In this document: piece after piece, positions 1 through 6,689 of the stretch
How positions within the stretch are numbered: position 1 is the stretch's first letter
How the letters are laid out: the number at the start of each line of letters is the position of its first letter
NCBI GenBank assembly: GCA_028820215.1
Contig: JAPPKD010000217.1
Location: forward strand, 1 to 7,178
Length of the DNA: 7,178 nucleotides
Origin: Spirochaetaceae bacterium
GTDB taxonomy: Bacteria; Spirochaetota; Spirochaetia; SZUA-6; Bin103
Reading direction: 5' to 3'
Program-made: the position numbers and the translations under genes
The notes under the pieces: model-generated
What the model was told of the DNA's origin: nothing
The model's input: the letters and a program-made list of their open reading frames with translations, nothing else
Databases searched by the model: none

Positions 1-1
1 T

Positions 2-145
2 CGACTTAGGCCCACGATCACGCCAGCCGATCGACTTGGTGAGCGAAGCGGGCTAAAGGGCGTCTCCACCGCGGCACTGGTCCAGGCGGCCCTGGAGTGC
101 CGCGACGAGGCGGACTTCCTGCGGCTGGTGCAGGGGAGAGGCTGA
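2..145 (+). CDS. 3' end of an unidentified gene (partial, left edge)
   Basis: An open frame runs from the left window edge to a TGA at 143-145 and encodes about 47 residues ending in DEADFLRLVQGRG. I do not recognise the family. The second half (from about position 56) has the coding signature of this genome, with 27 of 29 codons ending in G or C, and reads as a helical C-terminus. The first half (2-55) does not: only about half of its codons end in G or C. The true gene may therefore be in another frame there, or the open frame may be partly chance. It converges with the leftward gene at 180-419. I believe a real gene ends here, but its identity and the frame at its left end are unsure. Confidence 0.4.
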   Translation, partial: RLRPTITPADRLGERSGLKGVSTAALVQAALECRDEADFLRLVQGRG

Positions 146-154
146 CGCCCGCCC

Positions 155-176
155 GCCGACGAAGCGCCTCGACGGC
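155..176. terminator. imperfect hairpin between convergent genes, possible terminator
   Basis: GCCGACGA (155-162) and TCGACGGC (169-176) form a stem of four plus three base pairs around one A-A mismatch, with a six-base loop AGCGCC. It fills the 34-base gap between the TGA of the left-edge gene and the end of the leftward gene, where a bidirectional terminator would be expected. There is no T-tract on either side and GC-rich DNA makes such stems often by chance, so the assignment rests mainly on position. Confidence 0.2.
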
Positions 177-179
177 CGC

Positions 180-419
180 TCAGGCATTCAGGTGGTCATC
201 AGCCGACATCGCCGTGTTCTGCTCGATGCCGTGCTCGGAGAGCCACCCCCTGAGATCGAGGACATGCATGCCGAGCGCTTCCGCGAGCTTGCCGATGCTG
301 ATGTAGCCCCCAACGAACGCCGCCAGCGCGTGACGCTGTTGCATGGGCAGCTCGCTCAGCGGCATCTGACAGGACACGTATCTATACTCCCGACCGCGGC
401 ACGGTACGATAGCTCTCAT
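180..419 (-). CDS. small UPF0175-like protein (putative antitoxin)
   Basis: Leftward gene of 79 residues. I chose ATG at 419 because an AAGGTGG ribosome-binding-like site (reverse strand, about 428-434) lies at suitable spacing. ATG at 437 would give 85 residues and ATG at 365 would give 61. The core around residues 35-65 (GGYISIGKLAEALGM, then LRGWLSEHGIEQN) fits the UPF0175 pattern: a 'G.ISIGKAAELLGM' helix-turn-helix-like stretch followed by a helix ending in EHGI, then an acidic tail ending DDHLNA. Members of that family are often antitoxins paired with PIN-domain toxins, but no toxin reading frame follows in the 179 bases downstream on this strand. The 5' end abuts or overlaps the 5' end of addB on the other strand. 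The gene is also a far better protein than the frames opposite it. Family assignment is from memory of the pattern and moderately sure; function is inference. Confidence 0.6.
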   Translation of the reverse strand: MRAIVPCRGREYRYVSCQMPLSELPMQQRHALAAFVGGYISIGKLAEALGMHVLDLRGWLSEHGIEQNTAMSADDHLNA

Positions 420-471
420 CGCAAGTTCCACCTTCATCGTCGGGCCTGCCGGGTCCAGGAAGACCGAAGCT
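409..471 (+). other. in-frame upstream extension of addB with Walker A-like motif
   Basis: The addB frame is open from the TGA at 367-369 onward, but contains no ATG, GTG or TTG before 472. From ATC at 418 it would read IASSTFIVGPAGSRKTEAL and continue into the annotated protein. AddB proteins normally begin with a short strand followed at once by GxxGSGKT, which is what this segment resembles, so I infer that it is translated or once was. Rare start candidates are ATC (418) and ATA (409). No Shine-Dalgarno sequence is evident before either one. In the Walker A-like box the usual Gly before Lys-Thr is Arg (AGG at 457-459). Confidence 0.5.
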
Positions 472-3345
472 TTGCTCCGGCGGGCGGCAGAGCGCTACCG
501 GCTGAACCCGTTTGCTGCCACCCTGGTGGTGGTGCCGACGGTCCGGCACGGCGACCAGTTCCGGCGACGGTTGCTGGCGCTGTGCGGCGTGGCGCTCGAC
601 CTGCAGGTGGAGACGCCACGCGGAGTGGCCCGCAGGCTCCACACCGGGACCGCTACCGCCTCGATCGGCGCCGCGCGCGAGCTGCTCGGCAGCGTCGCGT
701 ACCGGCAGATCGCATCCGGAGCCGCCGCGCATTTCGCGCCGCTGGGCGCAGCGGCCGCGCTGCCGCTGCTGTGGGCGGCGGTGGATCAGTTGCTGGCCGA
801 GGATGTCTCCGCGGACCGTTTCACCGCGGCTGCCGCCGCCACCGGCGACCCGCAGCTCGCGGCGGTCGCGGCCATCTACGGAGCCTGGCGCCGCGAGCTG
901 GAGGAGCACGGGTGGCTCGCGCCGGCGGCGCTGCCGGCCGCGGCCGCGGCTGCCGGCGACGCGGCCGGACTGCCGTTCCTGGTGATCGTCGACGGCTTCC
1001 GGTTCTTTCACGGCGGTGAGCTCCGCCTGCTGGCCGCGCTGGCCCGCAACCGCGACCTTCTGCTGGCGTTCGATCCCGACGCCGGCGAGCGCGCCCGCCA
1101 CTCGTACGAGCGCCTGGGCGGGCTGCTCCCGGATGCGGTCATCGAACGCTCCGGCGGGCGCGCGCCGGCGCCGCGGATGCAGGGGTGCGTTGCCGCCGAT
1201 CGCGAAGCGGGGCTGCGCGCCATGGCGCGCGCCATCAAGCGGCGGCTGACCGACGACCGCAGCCTGCGGCCGTCGGACTGTGGGGTGACCTTCCGCCGGC
1301 TCGGTCCCGTTCTCGGCCTGGCGCGGCAGGTGTTCGCCGAGTACGACCTGCCGCTCGACCCCGTGGCCGGCGAACCGCTCGCCAACCGCCCGCTCGGCGT
1401 CTGGATGCGGCGGTTGCTGCGCCTGCCGGCCGAGGGGTGGCGGCTCCGCGACCTGATCACCGTGCTCGGAAGCGGCTTCATCGACTGCCGCCGCTTCGGA
1501 CTCGACCCGTGGCAGATCACCCGCATCGCGCGCTGCGGGCGGCAGCATCACCTTTGGGCCGGGCGCGACGCGCTGGACCGGCTGGCGCTGCTGGCGCCGA
1601 AGAGAGAACAGGAGTCGCGTGACAGGACCGGCAGCGAGCGTGAGCAAGGGCCGACCCTCCCCGGCATGGAGGCGCGCGGCCTCATTTCCGTGCTCTCGTA
1701 CCTCTACGCATTCCTGGAACCGCCGCCCGCGCCCGCCGGCGCGCACGCGCGGCAGGTGAAGGCCGCGCTGTTCGGCCAGCCACCGCTCATCCGCGCCGGC
1801 GTCCGCACCGAACCGGGGCTCATCGCCGAGATCGACGCGCTCCGCGCGCACCTGGACGACATCGCCGCCGCGGACGACGCCACCCAGGAGGGGCCGGTGC
1901 CGTTCGCGGCGTTCGTGGACCGTCTCCTGGCCCGCATGGAGGCGCCGGCGGCGATTCTGCGCGAAGCGGGCGGCGTGCTCCTGGCGCCGATGATCGCGCT
2001 GTCGGGTCTGCGGTTGGCCCACCTGGAAGCAGGCGGCCTGGTGGAAGGCGAGTTCCCCGCCTCACGCTCGGCGCCGCTGCTCCTGTCCCGGGATGCGCGG
2101 CAGGCGCTGGGGGCGGCCGGGCTCGAGCTGCCGCCGCCTCCGGAACCGACCGAGGACGAGCTGTGGCTGTCCGTGCGCAGCCGCGCCGACACGGCGCTCA
2201 CCGCCTGGCGGACGCGGCTGGACGAGCGCGGCCGGCAGGTGGCGGCCTCGCTCTACTTCGACGACGCCGCGGGCGAGCAAGCGGACGAGACCGGCGCGCC
2301 CGAGCCGGCCGAGGCCGCGTCGCGGCGGGAGCTGGCGATCGCCTGCACCAGCGCCTGGAGCCGCGGCAGCGCCGCGCGGCCCGATGCCGGTCCCGCGTGG
2401 GAGGTCGTGCGTGTCGCCGCGAACGTGGAGCAGCGACGGCGCTCGTTCGTCCATGCCGGCGAGTTCGAGGGGGCGGTCGGCGCCGGCCTGCGTCCCGAGC
2501 TGACCGACGCGCGGGCCGTGTGGAGCGCGACACGACTCGAGAGTTACCGGACCTGCGCCTTCCAGTTCTTCGGGCACTACGCGCTCCGGCTGCACGAGCT
2601 GGACGAGGAGCAGGACTCCGCCGACGCGGCGACGCGCGGCACGGTCATGCACGCGATGCTGCAGGACGCACTCGCGGATCTGAACGCCACCGACACGCCG
2701 CTCACGCCGGATACCGTCGACAGCGCCGTCGCACGCCTCCATGCCAGTGGCAAGGGGATCTGGGAGCGGGCCCCGGACGAGCACGGGTTCGGCCGGGTGG
2801 GGTTGTGGCGGATCGAGCGCGAGCCGGCGCTGGAACGGCTGGAGGACCTGTTGCGAGCCGAAGCCGAACGGTGCGCCGGGGACGGTGTCACCGCGCTGCT
2901 CGGCACCGAGACCCGGGTCGAATCCGCGCTGCCGCTGGAGCCGCCGCTCGCGGTTGGAGCCAGGATCGACCGGCTGGACACGGCGGCGGGGCTGGCGGTG
3001 GTCGTGGACTACAAGACGGGCAGCTCCATCAGCCGCAGGGAGCTGGACGGCGACATCAGGGTGCAGCTTCCCCTGTACGCGTACCTGGCGCGCGAGCGGG
3101 AACAGGCCGGGCGGGTGATCGCCCGCTACGCCTGGTTGCGCGCGCGTCACGCTCCATGGCAGCTCGACTCGGACGATCCTGCCGACCGCGAGCTCATCGA
3201 CAGCGTCGTGGCGCGCGCCGGCGAGGTGCGCGCAGCGGTGGAGGCCGGCGATTTCCGGGTCAGCCCGAACGTCCAGCCCTGTCCCTGGTACTGCGCCTTC
3301 CAGCACGCGTGCCGCGTCAATCAGTTCAGCCGATGGAAGAGCTGA
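472..3345 (+). CDS. addB: AddB-like helicase-nuclease subunit (PD-(D/E)XK, Fe-S)
   Basis: Second subunit of an AddAB-type complex, which unwinds and degrades DNA at double-strand breaks. In known AddAB, this subunit cuts the 5'-ended strand and recognises Chi. Coordinates use the first canonical codon (TTG 472, 957 residues); homology suggests the true start is upstream. The N-terminal half is a degenerate SF1-like fold: VVVPT (19-23), a VDGFRFF segment (173-179) in place of the acidic motif II, and GLVEGEFP (522-529). No DEAQD box is present, so this is AddB rather than a second UvrD helicase as in AdnAB. The C-terminal nuclease has H727 (RGTVMH), D833 (ARIDRL), D846 and K848 (VVDYKTG), and Q865 with Y869. 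C695, C937, C941 and C947 are the expected Fe-S ligands, with C-X3-C-X5-C at the end. It is shorter than B. subtilis AddB (about 1166 residues). It overlaps addA by 13 bases, implying co-translation. Confidence 0.85.
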   Translation: MLRRAAERYRLNPFAATLVVVPTVRHGDQFRRRLLALCGVALDLQVETPRGVARRLHTGTATASIGAARELLGSVAYRQIASGAAAHFAPLGAAAALPLLWAAVDQLLAEDVSADRFTAAAAATGDPQLAAVAAIYGAWRRELEEHGWLAPAALPAAAAAAGDAAGLPFLVIVDGFRFFHGGELRLLAALARNRDLLLAFDPDAGERARHSYERLGGLLPDAVIERSGGRAPAPRMQGCVAADREAGLRAMARAIKRRLTDDRSLRPSDCGVTFRRLGPVLGLARQVFAEYDLPLDPVAGEPLANRPLGVWMRRLLRLPAEGWRLRDLITVLGSGFIDCRRFGLDPWQITRIARCGRQHHLWAGRDALDRLALLAPKREQESRDRTGSEREQGPTLPGMEARGLISVLSYLYAFLEPPPAPAGAHARQVKAALFGQPPLIRAGVRTEPGLIAEIDALRAHLDDIAAADDATQEGPVPFAAFVDRLLARMEAPAAILREAGGVLLAPMIALSGLRLAHLEAGGLVEGEFPASRSAPLLLSRDARQALGAAGLELPPPPEPTEDELWLSVRSRADTALTAWRTRLDERGRQVAASLYFDDAAGEQADETGAPEPAEAASRRELAIACTSAWSRGSAARPDAGPAWEVVRVAANVEQRRRSFVHAGEFEGAVGAGLRPELTDARAVWSATRLESYRTCAFQFFGHYALRLHELDEEQDSADAATRGTVMHAMLQDALADLNATDTPLTPDTVDSAVARLHASGKGIWERAPDEHGFGRVGLWRIEREPALERLEDLLRAEAERCAGDGVTALLGTETRVESALPLEPPLAVGARIDRLDTAAGLAVVVDYKTGSSISRRELDGDIRVQLPLYAYLAREREQAGRVIARYAWLRARHAPWQLDSDDPADRELIDSVVARAGEVRAAVEAGDFRVSPNVQPCPWYCAFQHACRVNQFSRWKS
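2554..3312 (+). other. AddB nuclease domain framed by Fe-S cysteines
   Basis: This sub-region of addB runs from the first cysteine codon (C695) to the last of the C-terminal trio (C937, C941, C947). In characterised AddB the four cysteines hold a 4Fe-4S cluster that staples the nuclease domain together, and all catalytic positions lie between them, as here (H727, D833, D846, K848, Q865, Y869). The usual trio spacing is C-X2-C-X5-C. This protein has one extra residue in the first gap (CPWYC). Confidence 0.75.
3333..3345 (+). promoter_or_regulatory. addB-addA 13-base overlap (translational coupling)
   Basis: The addA ATG (3333-3335) sits 13 bases before the end of the addB TGA (3343-3345), in another frame. 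The bases just upstream (CAATCAGTTCAGCCG) contain no Shine-Dalgarno match. I infer that ribosomes finishing addB re-initiate on addA, giving roughly matched amounts of the two subunits. Confidence 0.6.
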
Positions 3346-6300
3346 CCCGGCAACAGGCGGCGGTGGTCGCCGACCGCAACGCCGACATCCTGGTCTCCGC
3401 CGGCGCCGGCTCAGGCAAGACCCGCGTTCTGGTCGAGCGCTACGTCGCGCTGCTCGACGACTGCCGCATCCCCGAGATCGCCGCGGTGACCTTCACCGAC
3501 GCCGCCGCGACCGAGATGCGCGAGCGCGTGCGCCGCGAGGTGCGCAGCCGGCCGGAGTTGGCCGGCCATCTCCCCGACATCGATCAGGCCGTGATCGGCA
3601 CCATTCACTCGCTCTGCCTGCAGGTGCTGCGCGAGCATCCGGTGGCCGCCGGGGCGATCGCCGCGGCGCGCATCCTGCCCGACGACGAGGCGGAGTACGA
3701 ACGGATCGGCGCCGCACTCGACGCCCTGGAGGAAGCGGCGCAGGCGGACGACGGCCGCGCCCTGGCGATACGGGAGCTCGACGTGTTCCCGCTGAGCGAG
3801 CAGCTCCCGCGGATGATCGAGCGCCGCGACGAGGTCCGGACCGCGTTCGGCAGGCTGGCCGGCTCGACCGTCGATGACTGGTCCCGCCACGTTCGCCGGC
3901 TGCTCGACGCCTCGCTGCGCGACGCGGTCGACGCGGAGCGGCCCGAACTGGAACGCCTGGTCGCCGACCTGCGCCGCGCCCACGCGGGAGCCGCGCCTGC
4001 CGACAAGCTGGCGCAGCAGGTCGGGGGCCTCCTCGACGCGCTCGGCGATCCGCTTCCCGAGGACCCCGGCCGGCTCGCCGAGGCGCTCGCCGCACAGGGG
4101 CCCCTGATCAAGGTCAACGTGGGCAGTCAGAAGAACTGGGAGGACGTGAACCTCGTCAAGGAGCACCTGAAGTCGGTCCGCGAAGCCGCCAGGCGCCTGC
4201 AGGAGGCGCCCCGCTGGGAGGCGTACGAAGCGGACGCCCTGCGGGTGGCCGCGGCGCTTCAGGCTCTGTTCCAGGACGCCTGCCGCCGCTACCGGACGCG
4301 CAAGGCCGAGCTGTCGGCATGCGACTACCTGGACCTGGAGCTGGAGGCGATCCGCCTCCTGGAACGCCACCCGGAGATCGCCGCCCGCTACCGCGCGCGG
4401 CTCCGGCACGTCATGGTGGACGAGGCGCAGGACCTGAACGAGACGCAGGTCCGCCTGCTACGCCTGCTCACCGGCGGCAACGGCAGCGGGCCGCAGCGGT
4501 TCCTGGTCGGCGACGCCAAGCAGTCCATCTACCGGTTCCGCGGCAGCGACGTCGCCCACTTCAATCGCTACGAGGGGGAGATCGGCCGCGCCGGCGGCTC
4601 GGTCCGCGCACTGACGCAGTCCTTTCGGACCCATGACGAACTGGTGTCGGTGTACAACGCGCTGTTCGAACGCGTGTTCGAGGCCGGCGCCGATGGCCCA
4701 GGCAGCCTGCGCATGCAGCCCATGTCGGGCCGCGGTCCGGCCGCGGGCGCCGGTCCCCACCTCACCGTCATCCCGGTCGCCAAGGCACCCGCCGGCAGCG
4801 AGGGCAACACGGACGCGAACCGCCGGCGGGTCGAGGCCGACGTGGTAGCGCGCGAGATCGCCGAGCTGCTCGACGGCGGCGCGACGGTGTGGGACGGAAT
4901 CCGGGGGTCCGAGCGGCCGGCGACCCCGCGGGACGTGGCGGTCCTGATGCGGCGGCTGGCCAACGTGCACGTCTTCGAGCAGGCGCTGGAGGGCCACGGC
5001 GTGCCGTACGTCACCCCCGCGGGCGCCGGGTTCTTCACCCGCCAGGAGGTCCGCGACCTGACCAACCTGCTGGCGTGGCTCTCGGAGCCGGACGACCACA
5101 TCGCCCTGGTCGGCGCGCTGCGCTCGCCCCTGTTCATGATCGACGACCGTACGCTGCTGGCCTGCCACGCCGCGGATCGGAGCTGGATGCGCGTGCTCGA
5201 CCATCCACCCGACGAGGTAGCCGGCCCCGCCCGGCGGCGCTGCACGCACGCCGCGGCTGTGCTCAAGGAGCTGCGCGATGCCGCGGCGCTGGAGCCGACG
5301 GACGCGATCGTCGAGCGCGCGCTGGCCCTCACCGGCTTCGAGGCCGCCTGGGCGCCGTTGCGCGGCGGCGAGCAGGCGCTGGCCAACATCCGCAAACTGG
5401 TGACGATCCTGCGCACGCTGGCCGGCCGCTCGATCGACGAGACGGTCACCTATCTGCGCCGGAGGCGCGACGAGCTGGTCGACCGCGAAGGCCTGGCGGT
5501 GGTCGACCGGACCGACGCGGTGCGGCTGCTGACCATCCACGGCGCCAAGGGGCTGGAGTTCCCGATCGTCTTCGTGCCCGAAGCGCACGTCCGCGCTCCG
5601 GAAACCCACGACAGCATCCGCTGGCGGGTCGACGACGGCATCTCCCTAACCCTGAAAGCGGACGCCGCCTCGGCCGACGAACGCCGCCGGCGTCCGGGGC
5701 TGTATCGCTACCTGCTCGATCTCGATCGGCGCGAGGAGGACGCCGAGTACCGCCGGCTGCTCTACGTCGCGGCCACCCGCGCCGCCGACCGTTTGTACCT
5801 GAGCGGCGATGACGGCGGCCGAGAAAGGAGCTGGCTGGCGATGTGCCGGGAGACGCTGCGCGGCATGGACACGGCTCGGGTGGAGCTACGCGAGCCGGTG
5901 CCGGTCGACCTGGACACGATCGCGCGCGCCGGCCCACCCGTGAAGGTCGCGATCCCGCCGGCCTCCGGCGAACGGACGGTGGACGCACCGCTGGTCGACC
6001 GCCCCGCGGTGATCCCGCTGCGCGCAAGCACCCCGGTCACGTCCCTACGCCCGCCGTCCACGCCTGCCGGATCCGCCGGATCCGCGAGATCCGCAGGCCA
6101 CGGGGACGGGCTGGCACTGGTGAGGGGCACCCTCGCGCACGAGGCGATCCGGGTCTGGTTCAGCACCGGGACCCGCCCGGACCTGAGGCCCCTGCTCGGA
6201 CGCCTGCACGCCTCCGCGGGCGACCCCGCCGGGCTGCGCGCGACAGCGGAGGTGGACGAGATGCTCGACCGCTTCGACGGCAGCGAGCTGGCGCAGGTGT

Positions 6301-6662
6301 TGCGCAGCCCCGGCACGCGCGCCCACTTCGAGCTTCCCTTCGGCTGGTATTGGGACGGCGCGCCCGTGCACGGCACCATTGACCTGGCCTACGAGCACGA
6401 GGGCCGCTGGCACCTGGTCGACTTCAAGACCGACGACGTGACGCGCCGGCGGCTCAAGCAGGCGGCGGCCCCGTACCTGGGCCAGGTAGCCCTCTACGCC
6501 GGCGCCTTGCAGCAGGCGGTCGGCCACCCGCCGGCCGCCGCCCTCCACTTCCTGCGCCCCGGCGTCACCTACCTCCCCGAACCGGAAGAACTGAGCCAGG
6601 CACTCGCCGCCACCCGCTCACGCATCGACGCCGGCGAGCTCCTCGCCGAGCCCGAGGCGTAG
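3333..6662 (+). CDS. addA: AddA-like ATP-dependent helicase-nuclease
   Basis: Motor subunit of the AddAB-type complex: a 3'-5' SF1A (UvrD/Rep) helicase with a nuclease domain, 1109 residues against about 1232 in B. subtilis. The start at ATG 3333 places the Q motif (LTRQQ, 4-8) right at the N-terminus. Helicase motifs in order: Walker A AGAGSGKT (23-30), Ia (VTFTDAAATEMRERV, 52-66), Ib (GTIHSLC, 89-95), II VDEAQD (362-367), III GDAKQSIYRFRG (393-404), IV QSFRT (429-433), V TIHGAKGLEF (734-743) and VI LLYVAATRA (809-817, finger R816). A flexible Pro/Ser/Gly linker (roughly 880-925) leads to a RecB-type nuclease with H936, D1017 (GTIDL), D1030 and K1032 (VDFKTD), and Q1051 with Y1055. All catalytic residues are present. 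The start lies inside addB with no clear ribosome binding site, so translation is probably coupled. A longer in-frame extension back to 2163 is rejected. Confidence 0.93.
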   Translation: MEELTRQQAAVVADRNADILVSAGAGSGKTRVLVERYVALLDDCRIPEIAAVTFTDAAATEMRERVRREVRSRPELAGHLPDIDQAVIGTIHSLCLQVLREHPVAAGAIAAARILPDDEAEYERIGAALDALEEAAQADDGRALAIRELDVFPLSEQLPRMIERRDEVRTAFGRLAGSTVDDWSRHVRRLLDASLRDAVDAERPELERLVADLRRAHAGAAPADKLAQQVGGLLDALGDPLPEDPGRLAEALAAQGPLIKVNVGSQKNWEDVNLVKEHLKSVREAARRLQEAPRWEAYEADALRVAAALQALFQDACRRYRTRKAELSACDYLDLELEAIRLLERHPEIAARYRARLRHVMVDEAQDLNETQVRLLRLLTGGNGSGPQRFLVGDAKQSIYRFRGSDVAHFNRYEGEIGRAGGSVRALTQSFRTHDELVSVYNALFERVFEAGADGPGSLRMQPMSGRGPAAGAGPHLTVIPVAKAPAGSEGNTDANRRRVEADVVAREIAELLDGGATVWDGIRGSERPATPRDVAVLMRRLANVHVFEQALEGHGVPYVTPAGAGFFTRQEVRDLTNLLAWLSEPDDHIALVGALRSPLFMIDDRTLLACHAADRSWMRVLDHPPDEVAGPARRRCTHAAAVLKELRDAAALEPTDAIVERALALTGFEAAWAPLRGGEQALANIRKLVTILRTLAGRSIDETVTYLRRRRDELVDREGLAVVDRTDAVRLLTIHGAKGLEFPIVFVPEAHVRAPETHDSIRWRVDDGISLTLKADAASADERRRRPGLYRYLLDLDRREEDAEYRRLLYVAATRAADRLYLSGDDGGRERSWLAMCRETLRGMDTARVELREPVPVDLDTIARAGPPVKVAIPPASGERTVDAPLVDRPAVIPLRASTPVTSLRPPSTPAGSAGSARSAGHGDGLALVRGTLAHEAIRVWFSTGTRPDLRPLLGRLHASAGDPAGLRATAEVDEMLDRFDGSELAQVLRSPGTRAHFELPFGWYWDGAPVHGTIDLAYEHEGRWHLVDFKTDDVTRRRLKQAAAPYLGQVALYAGALQQAVGHPPAAALHFLRPGVTYLPEPEELSQALAATRSRIDAGELLAEPEA
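6069..6095 (+). repeat. three tandem 9-bp units in the AddA linker
   Basis: GGATCCGCC, GGATCCGCG and AGATCCGCA follow each other without gaps and encode Gly-Ser-Ala, Gly-Ser-Ala, Arg-Ser-Ala. They lie in the tether between the helicase and nuclease domains of AddA, shortly before the RGTLAHE motif. The repeat preserves the frame, so it could change linker length by slippage without breaking the protein. Confidence 0.7.
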
Positions 6663-6679
6663 ACGTAAACTTCGCCTCG
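6653..6679. repeat. short inverted repeat at the addA stop codon
   Basis: CGAGGCG (6653-6659) and CGCCTCG (6673-6679) can pair as a 7-bp stem around a 13-base loop that holds the addA TAG. No T-tract follows, so it is not a convincing intrinsic terminator. The right arm touches the GAGGTG ribosome binding site of the next gene, so pairing might affect that gene's translation. This is weak evidence. Confidence 0.2.
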
Positions 6680-6684
6680 AGGTG
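6679..6684 (+). promoter_or_regulatory. ribosome binding site of the exported-protein gene
   Basis: GAGGTG lies five bases before ATG 6690 and matches the Shine-Dalgarno consensus in five of six positions. It supports this start over the second in-frame ATG at 6696. Confidence 0.5.
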
Positions 6685-6689
6685 CCAGG

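Noticed and set aside
366..388. Possible promoter: CTGACA (366-371) and TATACT (383-388)
   Set aside because: Each box resembles a sigma-70 element, but the spacer is only 11 bases instead of about 17, so they cannot work as a pair. TATACT or TACGAT (405-410) alone is too weak to call.
192..1019. Rightward open frame of 275 residues
   Set aside because: Arg/Ala/Gly-rich translation overlapping both the UPF0175-like gene and addB in the wrong frame.
382..2022. Long reverse-strand open frame of 546 residues
   Set aside because: Low-complexity Arg/Gln/Gly-rich translation opposite addB with no recognisable domain; a GC-driven shadow.
2062..3306. Reverse-strand open frame of 414 residues
   Set aside because: Lies opposite the AddB nuclease domain, whose catalytic residues fix the true strand and frame; the translation has no recognisable domain.
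2163..3332. In-frame extension of addA upstream to 2163, giving a 1499-residue protein
   Set aside because: The extra 390 residues are Arg/Ala/Gly-rich with no family features and lie wholly over addB, which has clear motifs in its own frame. The conserved Q motif begins just after ATG 3333. The long open stretch is an effect of high GC.
3547..3566. GCCGGCC / GGCCGGC inverted repeat inside addA
   Set aside because: A short palindromic GC-rich stretch in the middle of a conserved coding region; expected by chance at this composition.
3411..5609. Two long reverse-strand open frames (332 and 383 residues) opposite addA
   Set aside because: They mirror well-conserved helicase motifs on the plus strand and show no protein-like features of their own.
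3333..6662. Defence-type helicase-nuclease system instead of AddAB
   Set aside because: The pair has the standard AddB-AddA order, motifs, overlap and Fe-S nuclease. No methyltransferase, reverse transcriptase or other defence partner is visible, so housekeeping recombination is the simpler reading.
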